A stretch of DNA of 64,000 nucleotides from Beijerinckiaceae bacterium. GTDB lineage: Bacteria > Pseudomonadota > Alphaproteobacteria > Rhizobiales > Beijerinckiaceae. The notes under the pieces are model-generated. The model worked only from the letters and a program-made list of their open reading frames with translations. It was not told the origin of the DNA and searched no databases. The DNA is taken from contig CP024846.1 of assembly GCA_004564215.1 (NCBI GenBank), positions 3,237,501 through 3,301,500 on the forward strand. The letters run 5' to 3'. Position numbers and translations under genes: made by a program. Position 1 is the first letter of the stretch, and every line of letters starts with the position of its first letter. Positions 54,399 through 64,000 of this stretch are shown here, piece after piece.

Positions 54399-54641
54399 TA
54401 TGCGGCCATGCTTTCGACTGACGCGGGCAGGAGGCGGAAACGCGCCATCCGATTCGCTGAGGTTACCTCAACCCAACCGGAAAAATGAGCCCATCGCATG
54501 GCGCACGTCCGTGTGGCCATGCCCGTATTCCGAGCGCATAAACACAAGCCAGCTTTTTGGACAGAGCCCTAAACTAGACACCAAACGGTTAAAGAAATTC
54601 GGCAAGACCCAATCCGTAGCAGAAACTGCAGGAGTTTGTAG

Positions 54642-55508
54642 ATGGCCGAAATCCAGAATGTGACTGGCACAGCCTTCATCGTGGCCGAATTCCGAGCGGA
54701 AGAAAACGCCGCAACTCAACCGCTCTATACTGACCCGATTGTTCCCTTGTTTCTCAACGAGGAAACGAAGCGCGCCGCGGCGCGCATGTCGGAAGCTTTT
54801 CCCGCGGTTAAGAAGATCGTCAGGATTAGAACGCGCTACCTCGATGACAGATTGGATCGGCAACTTCATCTTGGTTGCGGGCAGGTCGTCATCCTTGGCG
54901 CGGGCCTGGATACGAGATCGATCAGAAAGCAAGCGCCTAGCGTTGCTTTTTTTGAAATCGACGACGAGGGCACGCTAAATTTCAAGAAAGCAAGACTTGA
55001 GGAAAACGCCCTGAACAGTCAGGCCACGTTCATCCCCGGCAATTATGTCACCGACAATCTGGTTCAGCTGCTGAAAACGAATGGGTTTGATTTCACCCAG
55101 CCGACCCATTTCATTTGGGAAGGCAATACGATGTATTTGACCGCGCCTTCCATAAGGCAGGTCATGCGAGACCTCGCGCAACACGTCGGTCGATTCACAC
55201 TCTCTTTCGATTACTTTAAAGATGGCGTGATCGAGAAGGCAACGGGAGATGCCGCCGTGACGGGCATTGTCGAACGCTTCGAGGCCATGGGCGCTCCATG
55301 GATTTCCGGCGTGGAAAATCTCCAAAGTCTCGCGGATGACGCCGGGATGACGATCGTGGACGATGTCGCAACGGCGGAGCTTCATCAGACCTATTGGCCT
55401 GACGAACCGTTGGATTCGCCGATCTTTGATTATTATTTTTTATGCACTTTAGAATCCCCTGCGCCCCGCTCCGGCGTTCATTTTCAAGGGGGAATCTCTG
55501 CCAGTTAA
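54642..55508 (+). CDS. LCMT-type class I methyltransferase
   Basis: 288 residues. Motif I VVILGAGLDTRSIR is the signature of the leucine-carboxyl-methyltransferase-like (TIGR00027) group; FEIDDEGTLNFKKARLEENA, PTHFIWEGNTMYLTAPSIRQ and LSFDYFKD follow. AGGAG lies 8 bases before the ATG. Bacterial members methylate small acids, polyketide precursors or fatty acids; substrate here unknown. Convergent with glnA across a strong hairpin. Confidence 0.88.
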   Translation: MAEIQNVTGTAFIVAEFRAEENAATQPLYTDPIVPLFLNEETKRAAARMSEAFPAVKKIVRIRTRYLDDRLDRQLHLGCGQVVILGAGLDTRSIRKQAPSVAFFEIDDEGTLNFKKARLEENALNSQATFIPGNYVTDNLVQLLKTNGFDFTQPTHFIWEGNTMYLTAPSIRQVMRDLAQHVGRFTLSFDYFKDGVIEKATGDAAVTGIVERFEAMGAPWISGVENLQSLADDAGMTIVDDVATAELHQTYWPDEPLDSPIFDYYFLCTLESPAPRSGVHFQGGISAS

Positions 55509-55514
55509 AGCGAT

Positions 55515-55541
55515 GCTGCCGATCGACGCGCGATCGGCAGC
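55515..55541. terminator. bidirectional hairpin terminator
   Basis: A perfect 11-bp stem GCTGCCGATCG/CGATCGGCAGC with loop ACGCG, followed by TTT on the plus strand, between convergent methyltransferase and glnA. Confidence 0.75.
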
Positions 55542-55570
55542 TTTAGGATACGCCAGCAAGTAGGCGATGC

Positions 55571-56980
55571 TTAGAGCGAATAATACATATCGAATTCGAC
55601 CGGGTGGGGGGTCATTTCGAAACGCATCACCTCGGCCATCTTCAGTTCGATATAGCTATCGATGAAGTCATCGTCGAAGACACCGCCTGATTTGAGAAAA
55701 TTGCGGTCCTTGTCGAGATTGACGAGGGCTTCACGCAGCGAGCCGCAGACGGTCGGAATTTTCTTCAATTCCTTCGGCGGCAAATCGTAGAGATCCTTGT
55801 CCATCGCCTGACCCGGATCGGTCTTGTTCAGGATTCCGTCGAGGCCCGCCATGAGCATGGCCGAGAAGGCGAGATAGGGGTTGGCCATCGGATCCGGGAA
55901 ACGGACCTCGACGCGCTTCGCCTTGGGGTTCGACGTATAGGGAATACGGCAGGATGCGGACCGGTTGCGGGCCGAATAGGCGAGCAGAACCGGCGCCTCA
56001 TAGCCGGGCACCAAGCGCTTATAGGAATTTGTCGAGGGATTGGTGAACGCGTTCAGAGTGCGCGCGTGCTTGATGATCCCGCCAATATAGTAAAGGCATT
56101 CCTGGCTGAGATCGGAATATTTGTTGCCGGCGAACACCGGCTTGCCGTCTTTCCAGATCGACTGATGGACATGCATCCCCGAACCATTGTCGCCGAAAAC
56201 CGGTTTCGGCATGAAGGTCGCCGTCTTGCCGTAACTTTGGGCAACCTGGTGGATACAATATTTATAAATCTGGAGGTGATCGGCCATCGTCGTCAACGGA
56301 CCGAATTTCAGTCCGAGCTCATGCTGCGCGGAGGCCACTTCATGGTGGTGCTTTTCCACCTTGGCGCCCATCTGCGCCATGGCGGCCAGCATTTCGCCGC
56401 GCATATCCTGCGCCGAATCCTGCGGCGGAACGGGGAAATAGCCGCCTTTTGTGCGAATGCGGTGACCAAGGTTGCCGCCCTCGTAAGGTGTATCCGTGTT
56501 CGAGGGCAGTTCGGAGGAGTCGAGGATGAAGCCCGTATTATAGGGATCGGATTTGAAGCGGACGTCGTCGAACACGAAGAACTCGGCTTCCGGGCCAAAG
56601 TAAGTGGCATCACCGATCCCCGCGGAGGCCGCATAGGCTTCGGCCTTCTTGGCGATTCCGCGCGGATCGCGGTTATAGGGTTCGCCGGTTGACGGTTCCA
56701 AAATGTCGCAAATGATCGACAGGGTGGGCGCCGCAAAGAAGGGGTCGAGCACGGCCGTGGTCGGATCCGGCATCAAGGTCATATCGGACTCGTTGATGGC
56801 CTTCCAGCCGGAAATCGACGAGCCGTCGAACATCGTCCCTTCGGAGAAAATTTCCTCGTCGATCATGGTGATGTCGAAAGTCACATGCTGCCACTTGCCG
56901 CGCGGATCGGTAAAGCGCAGATCGACGTATTTGATATCCTGGTCTTTAATTGTCTTAAGCACATCCTTGGCGGTCTTCAT
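55571..56980 (-). CDS. glnA: glutamine synthetase type I
   Basis: 469 residues. ATP-dependent amidation of glutamate to glutamine. [41 protein letters not shown] and NRSASCRIP are active-site blocks; the adenylylation site is the tyrosine in [10 protein letters not shown], indicating GlnE control. AGAGGT precedes the ATG. It forms the nitrogen-assimilation operon with glnB about 100 bases upstream. Confidence 0.97.
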   Translation of the reverse strand: MKTAKDVLKTIKDQDIKYVDLRFTDPRGKWQHVTFDITMIDEEIFSEGTMFDGSSISGWKAINESDMTLMPDPTTAVLDPFFAAPTLSIICDILEPSTGEPYNRDPRGIAKKAEAYAASAGIGDATYFGPEAEFFVFDDVRFKSDPYNTGFILDSSELPSNTDTPYEGGNLGHRIRTKGGYFPVPPQDSAQDMRGEMLAAMAQMGAKVEKHHHEVASAQHELGLKFGPLTTMADHLQIYKYCIHQVAQSYGKTATFMPKPVFGDNGSGMHVHQSIWKDGKPVFAGNKYSDLSQECLYYIGGIIKHARTLNAFTNPSTNSYKRLVPGYEAPVLLAYSARNRSASCRIPYTSNPKAKRVEVRFPDPMANPYLAFSAMLMAGLDGILNKTDPGQAMDKDLYDLPPKELKKIPTVCGSLREALVNLDKDRNFLKSGGVFDDDFIDSYIELKMAEVMRFEMTPHPVEFDMYYSL

Positions 56981-57042
56981 ATTTTACCTCTTTGTCCTGG
57001 AATGATCGTAAGGGTGAGGAACGGGGGCAGCCGATTGCTATT

Positions 57043-57077
57043 TTGCGGTAATCCGCGCGTTTGCGGCAATCCGCGCG

Positions 57078-57078
<1 letters not shown>
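57043..57078. repeat. tandem pair of 18-bp repeats at the glnB stop
   Basis: TTGCGGTAATCCGCGCGT directly followed by TTGCGGCAATCCGCGCGT (one mismatch). The second copy abuts the glnB stop codon. Each unit has a GCGG/CCGC hairpin-like core, so it may be an attenuating structure between glnB and glnA. Confidence 0.5.
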
Positions 57079-57932
<854 letters not shown>

Positions 57933-58316
57933 TTATTCCACGGTTTCGAAAGCGTCGCGACGTTCGCGGACGATCTCGGGTTTTTCTGCTGTCTCGACGA
58001 GCCTTGCTCCAACACCTGAGCCAAGAAGCTGCAGGGAGATTTCTTTGCCATTCGCGAATTTAATACCATCGCGATAAGCGCCATGTTCAAGTCGCGCGAA
58101 CGTGACCTGTTCCTCGGCTTTGACGCCCAAGCGGGTTTGCAGATCGCTCGAGATACCTTCGAGCTTGAGGCGGGTATCATATTGAACACAGACTGCCGTT
58201 GTGCAATCGCCGGGGGCGGCGAGGCCGATGCTTCCCGAAGGAAAACGTGTGGTTACATACTTCTCGGACTCGCGTGCAGGCCGGGAGGCGTACATTTCAA
58301 GCGAATAGTCACACAT
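57933..58316 (-). CDS. conserved hypothetical protein (MCDYSL-type)
   Basis: 127 residues beginning MCDYSLEMYASRPARESEKY. I recall alphaproteobacterial hypothetical proteins with this MCDYSL...SRPA opening, but no function. The body is mixed alpha/beta with VTTRFPSGSIGLAAPGDCTT and VKAEEQVTFARLEHGAYRD. AGGAG precedes the ATG at 58316, so the longer frame to 58436 is not used. No neighbours on the same strand. Confidence 0.7.
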   Translation of the reverse strand: MCDYSLEMYASRPARESEKYVTTRFPSGSIGLAAPGDCTTAVCVQYDTRLKLEGISSDLQTRLGVKAEEQVTFARLEHGAYRDGIKFANGKEISLQLLGSGVGARLVETAEKPEIVRERRDAFETVE

Positions 58317-58712
58317 TTGTGTCACTCCTAATGTCTCGAGACGGTTGCATTCCCCTTCCGTGCTTAGCCGGGCCAGCCGGCCCGAACAGGAGACGGAGGG
58401 TCGGCATCGGAGCTCTGAAAGTGGGTAGCCCCCCAAGAAGGGAGGGGAAACGTGGAAGCCTCTCAGGGCCAGCTGGTTCGATCCTGGAGAATAACGCTAG
58501 CGCGTGCCGCGTTGGACCCAACCACATCCGACGGCCGTCGGATGTTCCACTTAAGCATCGAACGCTCAGAAACACACTAAGGTTTCAAGTCATTCATGCA
58601 TATAACTATGCTAGCGCAACCTTATGCCGCGTCAAGCTTTTTTGCTGCGGCCAATGAATATTGCCGTGGGATTTCCAGCCGACACGCAAGTTGTTCGTGG
58701 GTATGACAAAGC
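58317..58712. other. intergenic region, no gene seen
   Basis: About 395 bases. A G-rich run and AACGCTAGCG (58491-58502) occur, but no RNA gene could be recognised. Confidence 0.35.
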
Positions 58713-59567
58713 TCATGATTCCTTGTGGGCAACCGGCAAATCCTGGCGCCCGCCCCATTCAGCCCATGACCCGTCATAAAGAATGACATCCTTCTTCCCC
58801 GTCGAGGCAAGAGCGGCCAGGAGAATAGCGGCGGTCACACCAGAGCCGCAGGTGGTGATCACCGGCCGATCGAGGTTCACGCCGGCCTTCTCAAAAATAG
58901 ATTTGACTTGATCGGAAGGTTTGATTTCGCCGGACGCGACCAGCTCTCGCCACGGCAAATTGAAGCTGCTGGGAATATGGCCCGAGCGCAATCCAGGCCG
59001 CGGCTCGGCCACGGCGCCGCTGAACCGCGGAGCCGCGCGCGCATCGACAATTTGCGCCGAACCCGTTTCGCTAGCCCGCTTCACCTCTTCCGCATTGGCG
59101 ACGGCGCGCGAATCGAAATTAACGGCGAACCGACGTGGGGGGCGATGCACAGGCCCTTTTTCCAACGGGCGTCCTTCAGTCCGCCATCGCGGCATCCCGC
59201 CGGCCAAAAGCCTTACCTCCTTGACCCCAAAAATCTTCAAGGTCCACCACACCCGCGCGCCGCCTTGCAGGTTCGATGAATCATACACAACGAACCGCAT
59301 GGTCTCGCTGAATCCGAGCGCGTTCATGGCGGCGGCGAAATCCGCGGGCTGCGGAAGCATATGCGGTAAGTTGGTCGTATGATCGGCGATCGCATCGATG
59401 TCGAAAAAAACCGCGCCTGGGATGTGGCCCTCAAGATATTCGGCACGAGCGTCGCGATTTTCATCCGGCAGAAAAAAAGTTCCGTCGATGATGGCGAGAT
59501 CGGGAGAATTTAAATTCTCCTCGATCCACGCGGTCGAAACAAAAAGGGACTCGTTGACTTCAGGCAT
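58713..59567 (-). CDS. sseA: 3-mercaptopyruvate sulfurtransferase (rhodanese family)
   Basis: 284 residues, two rhodanese domains. The active cysteine is in VITTCGSGVTAAILLAAL (CGSGVTA, as in E. coli SseA). The N-terminal domain has AIIDGTFFLPDENRDARAEY and GHIPGAVFFDIDAIADHTT. It transfers sulfur from 3-mercaptopyruvate to cyanide or thiols. GGAGG precedes the ATG. Neighbouring cysK also handles cysteine sulfur. Confidence 0.94.
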   Translation of the reverse strand: MPEVNESLFVSTAWIEENLNSPDLAIIDGTFFLPDENRDARAEYLEGHIPGAVFFDIDAIADHTTNLPHMLPQPADFAAAMNALGFSETMRFVVYDSSNLQGGARVWWTLKIFGVKEVRLLAGGMPRWRTEGRPLEKGPVHRPPRRFAVNFDSRAVANAEEVKRASETGSAQIVDARAAPRFSGAVAEPRPGLRSGHIPSSFNLPWRELVASGEIKPSDQVKSIFEKAGVNLDRPVITTCGSGVTAAILLAALASTGKKDVILYDGSWAEWGGRQDLPVAHKES

Positions 59568-59724
59568 GCCGCCTCCGAACGGAGCAAAATTAAGATAGGT
59601 TCGAGCTGGGTGAACGCATGGCGACGAAAGCCGTGCTGCTTAAACCGTGCGGTTTCTCACACTGATCCCTGTTCCATTCCTGCATGGTTTCGCTCGCACC
59701 CTATTCGAACTGCCAGAGCCTGCC

Positions 59725-59811
59725 ATGTTCCGCAACCAAGAGTTCTGCCCCGCCCTTGCCTTCGCGATCTGGGCCGCCGCTTTTTCCTTCGTGATCATTT
59801 TTTATCGCTGA
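59725..59811 (+). CDS. candidate 28-residue hydrophobic micropeptide
   Basis: ATG to TGA in the gap between sseA and cysK, encoding one hydrophobic helix (ALAFAIWAAAFSFVIIFYR end). No good ribosome site; could be chance. Single-helix proteins of this size are commonly missed. Confidence 0.3.
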   Translation: MFRNQEFCPALAFAIWAAAFSFVIIFYR

Positions 59812-59873
59812 GTTCGGTGCCTGGCATCAGACGTCAACGGCTGGTCATAGCCTCTTCAGTCCAAAGGCAGCGG

Positions 59874-60905
59874 TCAGACAAAATCCGGCTTGATCGACGG
59901 CTTGCGTTCCATCCAATCCGGGACGGGCAGATTTTTCGCGCGCAGGAATTCGGGGTTAAACAGTTTCGATTGGTACCGCACGCCGGAATCGGCGAGGATG
60001 GTCACGATGACGTGCCCTGGCCCAAGGTCCTTGGCGAGCCGAATCGCGCCGGCGACATTAATGCCTGACGAGCCGCCAAGCAGAAGTCCTTCATGCTCGG
60101 CCAGATCAAAGAGGATCGGCAAGGCTTCGTCGTCCGGGATCTGATAGGCGAGGTCGACCGGCGCCTCCGCGAGGTTGGCGGTTATCCGGCCTTGACCGAT
60201 CCCTTCCGTGATCGACGAGCCGCTCGATTTCAATTCGCCGCTTGTGTAATAGGCATAAAGCGCCGCCCCTAAAGGATCGGAAATGGCGATCTTGATATTC
60301 GGGTTCTTGAGCTTCAAGGCGAGGGCAACGCCGGCAAGCGTTCCACCGGTGCCGACGGCGCAGGTGAACCCATCGATCCTTCCGTCTGTTTGCTCCCAAA
60401 TCTCGGGACCGGTGGTTTCGAAATGACCCTGGCGATTGGCGACATTGTCGAACTGATTGGCCCAGATCGCACCCGCCGGAAATTCCTTGGCAAGTCGTTC
60501 AGCCAGCCGGCCGGAGAGCTTGACGTAATTGTTCGGGTCGGAATAGGCGACCGCAGGGACCTCGATCAACTCGGCGCCCTGCAGGCGCAGGAGATCTTTT
60601 TTCTCCTGGCTTTGGGTATCTGGAATGACAATCACCGTTTTGTAGCCCAAGGCGTTGGCAACCAGAGCGAGGCCAATTCCAGTGTTTCCGGCGGTGCCCT
60701 CGACAATCAAACCACCCGGATGCAGGACGCCGCGCTTGACCGCATCTCGGACGATGGCAATCGCCGCGCGGTCCTTGACCGATCCGCCCGGATTCATGAA
60801 CTCGGCCTTGCCGAGAATGGTGCAGCCGGTCAGTTCCGACGCGTGGCGCAGCTTTATGAGCGGGGTTCGCCCGATCGCCTCGATCACATTTTCCGGAAAG
60901 CTCAT
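59874..60905 (-). CDS. cysK: cysteine synthase A (O-acetylserine sulfhydrylase)
   Basis: 343 residues. PLP enzyme making cysteine from O-acetylserine and sulfide. The lysine is in MNPGGSVKDRAAIAIVRDA; EGTAGNTGIGLALVANALG and VGTGGTLAGVALALK bind phosphate and cofactor. The extended C-terminus (QSKLFNPEFLRAKNLPVPDW) is longer than E. coli CysK but usual in alphaproteobacteria. ATG 60905 is preferred over TTG 60914. Confidence 0.93.
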   Translation of the reverse strand: MSFPENVIEAIGRTPLIKLRHASELTGCTILGKAEFMNPGGSVKDRAAIAIVRDAVKRGVLHPGGLIVEGTAGNTGIGLALVANALGYKTVIVIPDTQSQEKKDLLRLQGAELIEVPAVAYSDPNNYVKLSGRLAERLAKEFPAGAIWANQFDNVANRQGHFETTGPEIWEQTDGRIDGFTCAVGTGGTLAGVALALKLKNPNIKIAISDPLGAALYAYYTSGELKSSGSSITEGIGQGRITANLAEAPVDLAYQIPDDEALPILFDLAEHEGLLLGGSSGINVAGAIRLAKDLGPGHVIVTILADSGVRYQSKLFNPEFLRAKNLPVPDWMERKPSIKPDFV

Positions 60906-61107
60906 TTGCGTCAAAGATCCTCGTCGCTATCTTGATGATATAGAACCTGCCTGCGCGGTCTGTCGAGCCGGTAAGCTTTGCGACCCGGTCTAGCAAGAAT
61001 GTTGCCGAGGGAAGCCCGACTCGTTCGATGGGCGCAAAGCGGCAGGTGGATTTTAAGCAACCGCCGCGACCGCCGCCTTGGTCGAAGCTGTGACAGGAGG
61101 CAAGCCC

Positions 61108-61461
61108 ATGGACAGACCGTTGCAGATCGTCTTCCGCGACCTCGGGCGTTCGGTCTTTCTGACCGGGATCATCCGAGAGCGGGTTCAGCATCTAGAACGC
61201 GTCTACTCCCATATCATTGGATGTCGTGTCGTGGTCGAACCATCCCATCGCAATGTCATGGCTGCCGTCAAACCCCTGGCCATTTCCGTCGAGGTCGAGG
61301 TTCCGGGTCGGCCCAAGATCGTGGCCAAATCCACATCCCGCGGGGCGAGTGCGCAGAGGTCCCGCAGCCGAACGGCCACCGTCCATCAGGTTTTCAATAC
61401 GGTCCAGCGCCGGTTGGAAGAATTTGCCGCGATTTTGAAAAGCAATGTCAAGAAGCACTGA
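61108..61461 (+). CDS. HPF/RaiA-like ribosome-associated protein
   Basis: 117 residues. Short member of the HPF/RaiA family without the long-form C-terminal dimerisation domain: QIVFRDLGRSVFLTGIIRER, HLERVYSHIIGCRVVVEPSH and a basic C-terminus. GGAGG lies 6 bases before ATG 61108. Such proteins bind the 30S decoding centre during stationary phase. Some key basic residues seem retained in the C-terminal helix. Confidence 0.72.
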   Translation: MDRPLQIVFRDLGRSVFLTGIIRERVQHLERVYSHIIGCRVVVEPSHRNVMAAVKPLAISVEVEVPGRPKIVAKSTSRGASAQRSRSRTATVHQVFNTVQRRLEEFAAILKSNVKKH

Positions 61462-61482
61462 AATGCCGCAAGACTGAAGGCA

Positions 61483-61523
61483 CTGAAATCCGCCGGGCGA
61501 TTCTCGACACCGGCGGATTTCAG
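61483..61523. terminator. bidirectional terminator hairpin
   Basis: A perfect 14-bp inverted repeat CTGAAATCCGCCGG/CCGGCGGATTTCAG around a 13-base loop, between convergent hpf-like and sodB genes. Confidence 0.8.
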
Positions 61524-61544
61524 AAGAGCTTTGGACCAAAGGAT

Positions 61545-62141
61545 CTACGCTGCTGCTGAGTATAGCTCGGCCACGTAGTCCCAATTCACCAAATTGTCGA
61601 CAAAGGCCTTGAGGTAATCGGGGCGCCGGTTGCGATAATCGATGTAGTAGGTGTGCTCCCAGACATCGACCGTCAGGATCGGGGTTCCCCCCTGAATCAG
61701 GGGATTCTCAGCATTTGCGGTTTTTGAAACGGAAATCTTGCCATCTTTTACGACAAGCCAGGCCCAGCCGGAACCAAACTGCGTGGTCCCCGCCTGAACC
61801 AGCTCTTCCTTGGCTTTTTCGACCGAGCCGAAGCTTGAGGTCAGCGCTTTCTCGAGTTCGCCAGGAATTTTTCCGCCGCCGTTTGGCTTGATGGATTTCC
61901 AATATTCGGAGTGGTTGTAATGCTGCGCCGCGTTATTGAAGAGAGGCGTGTTTTTTCCATAGCTTTCCTTGACAACTTCTTCCAAGGACTTACCCTCGAG
62001 TCCGCTGTCCTTTAAGAGATTATTCGCGTTGGTGACATAGGCCGCGTGATGCTTGTCGTGATGATATTCAAGCGTCTCCTTGGACAGATAAGGCTGGAGC
62101 GCTTCATAGGGGTAGGGCAGTTCTGGTAGGGTAAACGACAT
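61545..62141 (-). CDS. sodB: superoxide dismutase (Fe/Mn type)
   Basis: 198 residues. Metal ligands: His in YHHDKHHAAYV, His in QHYNHSEYW, Asp/His in VDVWEHTYYIDYRNRRPDYL. The glutamine in the second-sphere segment AAQHYNHS and the segment GSGWAWLVVKDGKIS indicate the Fe-type. AGGAG precedes the ATG. Cytoplasmic removal of superoxide. Confidence 0.95.
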   Translation of the reverse strand: MSFTLPELPYPYEALQPYLSKETLEYHHDKHHAAYVTNANNLLKDSGLEGKSLEEVVKESYGKNTPLFNNAAQHYNHSEYWKSIKPNGGGKIPGELEKALTSSFGSVEKAKEELVQAGTTQFGSGWAWLVVKDGKISVSKTANAENPLIQGGTPILTVDVWEHTYYIDYRNRRPDYLKAFVDNLVNWDYVAELYSAAA

Positions 62142-62443
62142 TTAGAGACTCCTGAATCGAACGCAGGGCACGCGGCAATTTCCGGTGGGCGCAAAAGTAA
62201 ACGGCCTCGGCCGGATCGACAAGCTTCGGAGCGTGGCAAAGTTTCCGCCACTCTTCATATTCCCATCCCTGAGGCAATTTGTTGCAGGATCTGCGCCGCG
62301 TTAAGGACCGACAGAAAAATGAATGCAAAGCGATCGATGGAGTTTGAATGCGCGCGAGTTCGCAAGCGTCTGGGTCACACGCAATGTGGGCCTGGGGCGC
62401 TCTTTTCCAAAGGTTGAGGGTTGACCGGCAAGGACACCAGAAC
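62142..62443. other. divergent intergenic region between sodB and the membrane-protein gene
   Basis: About 300 bases without a gene; a longer in-frame start (62348) for the downstream membrane protein lies inside but has no ribosome site. Confidence 0.35.
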
Positions 62444-63514
62444 ATGAGCTATTTGATTCTTGGTCTGGGAACACTGCTCTCGTTGGGCGGCGCTTGGGTG
62501 ATCATTGCCAGCTATGGAATCATCCAAGTCGAGCGCGGCTGGGCGGGGGTCATTGCGGGTACGATGGCGCTCTCCTGTGGCATTGTGACGATTGCATTGG
62601 CGCTCATCTTGCATCGCCTCTCAGGCCTCTACGCCTTTCTGCAAACCAGCCAAGGGCGCCTGACACAATCGCCGCAGGAATTTGCTGCGGAAGAGGTGGA
62701 GGACGAAGACGATTTGCAACCCTTCGGCCTGGAAGCGGCGGTGCCTCAAAACGCCGGCTCCGCGCCAGCCGCTGCGCCTCCTCCGCGCTCATGGCTGGAG
62801 CGCATGCCGCGTCCTGATTTCGGGACGGCTAGAAGCTCCGAGGCTCCTGACGAGACGGCTCGAGTCGACACCGAGGTGACTGCGAGCCCGGCGGCTGGTC
62901 TATCGAGATTCTCGCGGTTTTCCCTGGGCTCTTTGAAGGGCTCTGCCGCGCCTCCGGCTCCGCCGGTCGTTGCCGGGTCGATGCATGCGCCGGCTGAGGA
63001 AGATAAAACAGTAGAATGGGAGATCCCGGTTGAGCGTCTAGAAGGAGAAGCTTCTGCCGATGCCACGGAGCCCGTCCTGCCAGAACCTACTCAGTTTGAA
63101 GAGCCTACATTCGAGGGCGTGCGCGAGGATTTGGAGCGCAGCCTCGATGAATTATTGGCACAATCCGAATTCCGCATGACATGGCCCCCGGCCACTACAC
63201 AAATTTCTGAAATCTCCGTCGAGGAAACATTTTCCAAGTCCGTGCCGGATCCGCAAAGCACGAATGTCGCGCCGTCCAGCCACGAACCCGCTTTCAAAGA
63301 AGAGGATCTGTCTGATACGCCCGATGACACGTCGTCCGATGCGTCATGGCCCGCTTCGCTCCGCGATCGCCGCACGATCGTGGGTCAATATGAATCGAAA
63401 GGAACATCTTACGTGATGTATTCCGATGGCTCGATCGAGGCGCGATCGGACCGCGGGGTCCTTCACTTCGAGTCCATGGCTGAACTCAAGGCCTTCATGG
63501 AAGGCCAAGCGTGA
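62444..63514 (+). CDS. two-helix inner-membrane protein with long disordered cytoplasmic region
   Basis: 356 residues. Two N-terminal membrane helices (ILGLGTLLSLGGAWVIIASY and AGVIAGTMALSCGIVTIALA), then about 260 residues rich in Pro, Ala, Glu and Ser, ending in a small conserved-looking beta motif (IVGQYESKGTSYVMYSDGSI). AAGGA precedes ATG 62444. The pattern is common in Hyphomicrobiales proteins of unknown function; no enzymatic motif is present. Confidence 0.75.
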   Translation: MSYLILGLGTLLSLGGAWVIIASYGIIQVERGWAGVIAGTMALSCGIVTIALALILHRLSGLYAFLQTSQGRLTQSPQEFAAEEVEDEDDLQPFGLEAAVPQNAGSAPAAAPPPRSWLERMPRPDFGTARSSEAPDETARVDTEVTASPAAGLSRFSRFSLGSLKGSAAPPAPPVVAGSMHAPAEEDKTVEWEIPVERLEGEASADATEPVLPEPTQFEEPTFEGVREDLERSLDELLAQSEFRMTWPPATTQISEISVEETFSKSVPDPQSTNVAPSSHEPAFKEEDLSDTPDDTSSDASWPASLRDRRTIVGQYESKGTSYVMYSDGSIEARSDRGVLHFESMAELKAFMEGQA

Positions 63515-63566
63515 CGGCTGGCATGCCAGCTATTTCGAATATATGGGTCGGTGTCACGGCAAGAGG

Positions 63567-64000
63567 CTAGAGTTTCCCCTCGACGCAGGCGAGGGCGAAT
63601 GCGTATTGAAGCGCGACATCTTCCAGATGATCGAAACGGCCCGGTGCTCCACCATGTCCCGCGCCCATGTTGGTCTTCAAGAGAATCGGACCGCCGCCCG
63701 TCATCATGGCCCGAAGTCTCGCCACCCATTTCAACGGTTCCCAATAGGTCACGCGCGGATCAGTGAGGCCGCCGAGGGCGAGTATCGGCGGATAATGCTT
63801 GGCTCCGATATTTTCATAGGGTGAATAAGAACGCATGATCGTGAATGTGCTTTGGTCGGCGATCGGATTGCCCCATTCGAGCCATTCCGGCGGAGTGAGC
63901 GGCAGGCTTGCATCGAGCATGGTGTTCAATACGTCGACGAAGGGCACATCGGCAATAACTCCGGCAAATAATTCCGGAGCGAGATTGACGACCGCCCCCA
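63567..64000 (-). CDS. ptrB: oligopeptidase B, C-terminal part (5' end beyond window)
   Basis: S9 prolyl-oligopeptidase family serine peptidase. The visible C-terminal catalytic region includes VPFVDVLNTMLDASLPLTPP, EWGNPI, YSPYENIGAKHYPPILALGG, the catalytic aspartate in TDPRVTYWEP and histidine in GAGHGGAPGRF. The catalytic serine (GRSAGG) lies beyond the window, as does the start. The minus frame is open through 64000. OpdB cleaves after Arg/Lys in short peptides. Confidence 0.92.
   Translation of the reverse strand, partial: GAVVNLAPELFAGVIADVPFVDVLNTMLDASLPLTPPEWLEWGNPIADQSTFTIMRSYSPYENIGAKHYPPILALGGLTDPRVTYWEPLKWVARLRAMMTGGGPILLKTNMGAGHGGAPGRFDHLEDVALQYAFALACVEGKL

Overview
The window is a GC-rich alphaproteobacterial chromosome segment. 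DivK, a DUF3572 protein, MntR, paired DUF465 proteins and a glnB-glnA operon fit Hyphomicrobiales, perhaps Beijerinckiaceae or Methylocystaceae. The order or family is an inference; no marker here fixes the genus. Most of the window is ordinary chromosome with four accessory-looking patches.

Left part (1-13 kb): a truncated AI-2E-type permease, two DUF465 proteins on opposite strands, tRNA-Arg(CCG), a tRNA nucleotidyltransferase-like HD-domain protein without a nucleotidyltransferase domain, a Rieske protein, a cyclic-nucleotide-binding thioredoxin-reductase-like flavoprotein, a double PRC-barrel protein and CDP-diacylglycerol pyrophosphatase. At 9.1-11.5 kb lies an unrecognised four-gene cassette: a two-gene module (about 290-residue pentad-repeat beta protein plus small acidic protein) present twice in tandem. 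A beta-barrel outer-membrane protein and mntR follow.

13.1-18.1 kb: a TTGA-N6-TCAA (FixK/FNR-type) palindrome precedes a universal stress protein, a small membrane protein and a 1207-residue protein. That protein joins a P1B-5-type metal ATPase, its hemerythrin domain and a periplasmic adaptor (membrane-fusion) domain in one reading frame. 18.1-24 kb: an island of three radical-SAM proteins (two are recent duplicates) and a CmoB-like methyltransferase, with a fossil duplicate of one gene end.

24.3-35.9 kb: housekeeping and small accessory genes, including a BioC/NDUFAF5-like methyltransferase, SIMPL and DUF2235 proteins, rlmN, dsbB-yqaA, a secreted chorismate-lyase-like protein, comF, scoAB and a PCuAC-like protein lacking its copper ligands. 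36.2-45.2 kb: a minus-strand polysaccharide locus (O-antigen polymerase, GT2, Wzx-type flippase, GT4, and rmlC-B-D-A for dTDP-L-rhamnose), bounded by tRNA-Glu(CTC).

45.7-64 kb: cytochrome P450, thpR, tesA with a divergent LolD-like ATPase lacking its permease, hemB, divK, parE, an LCMT-type methyltransferase, glnB-glnA, sseA, cysK, a ribosome-hibernation-like factor, sodB, a two-helix membrane protein, and the 3' part of oligopeptidase B running off the right edge.
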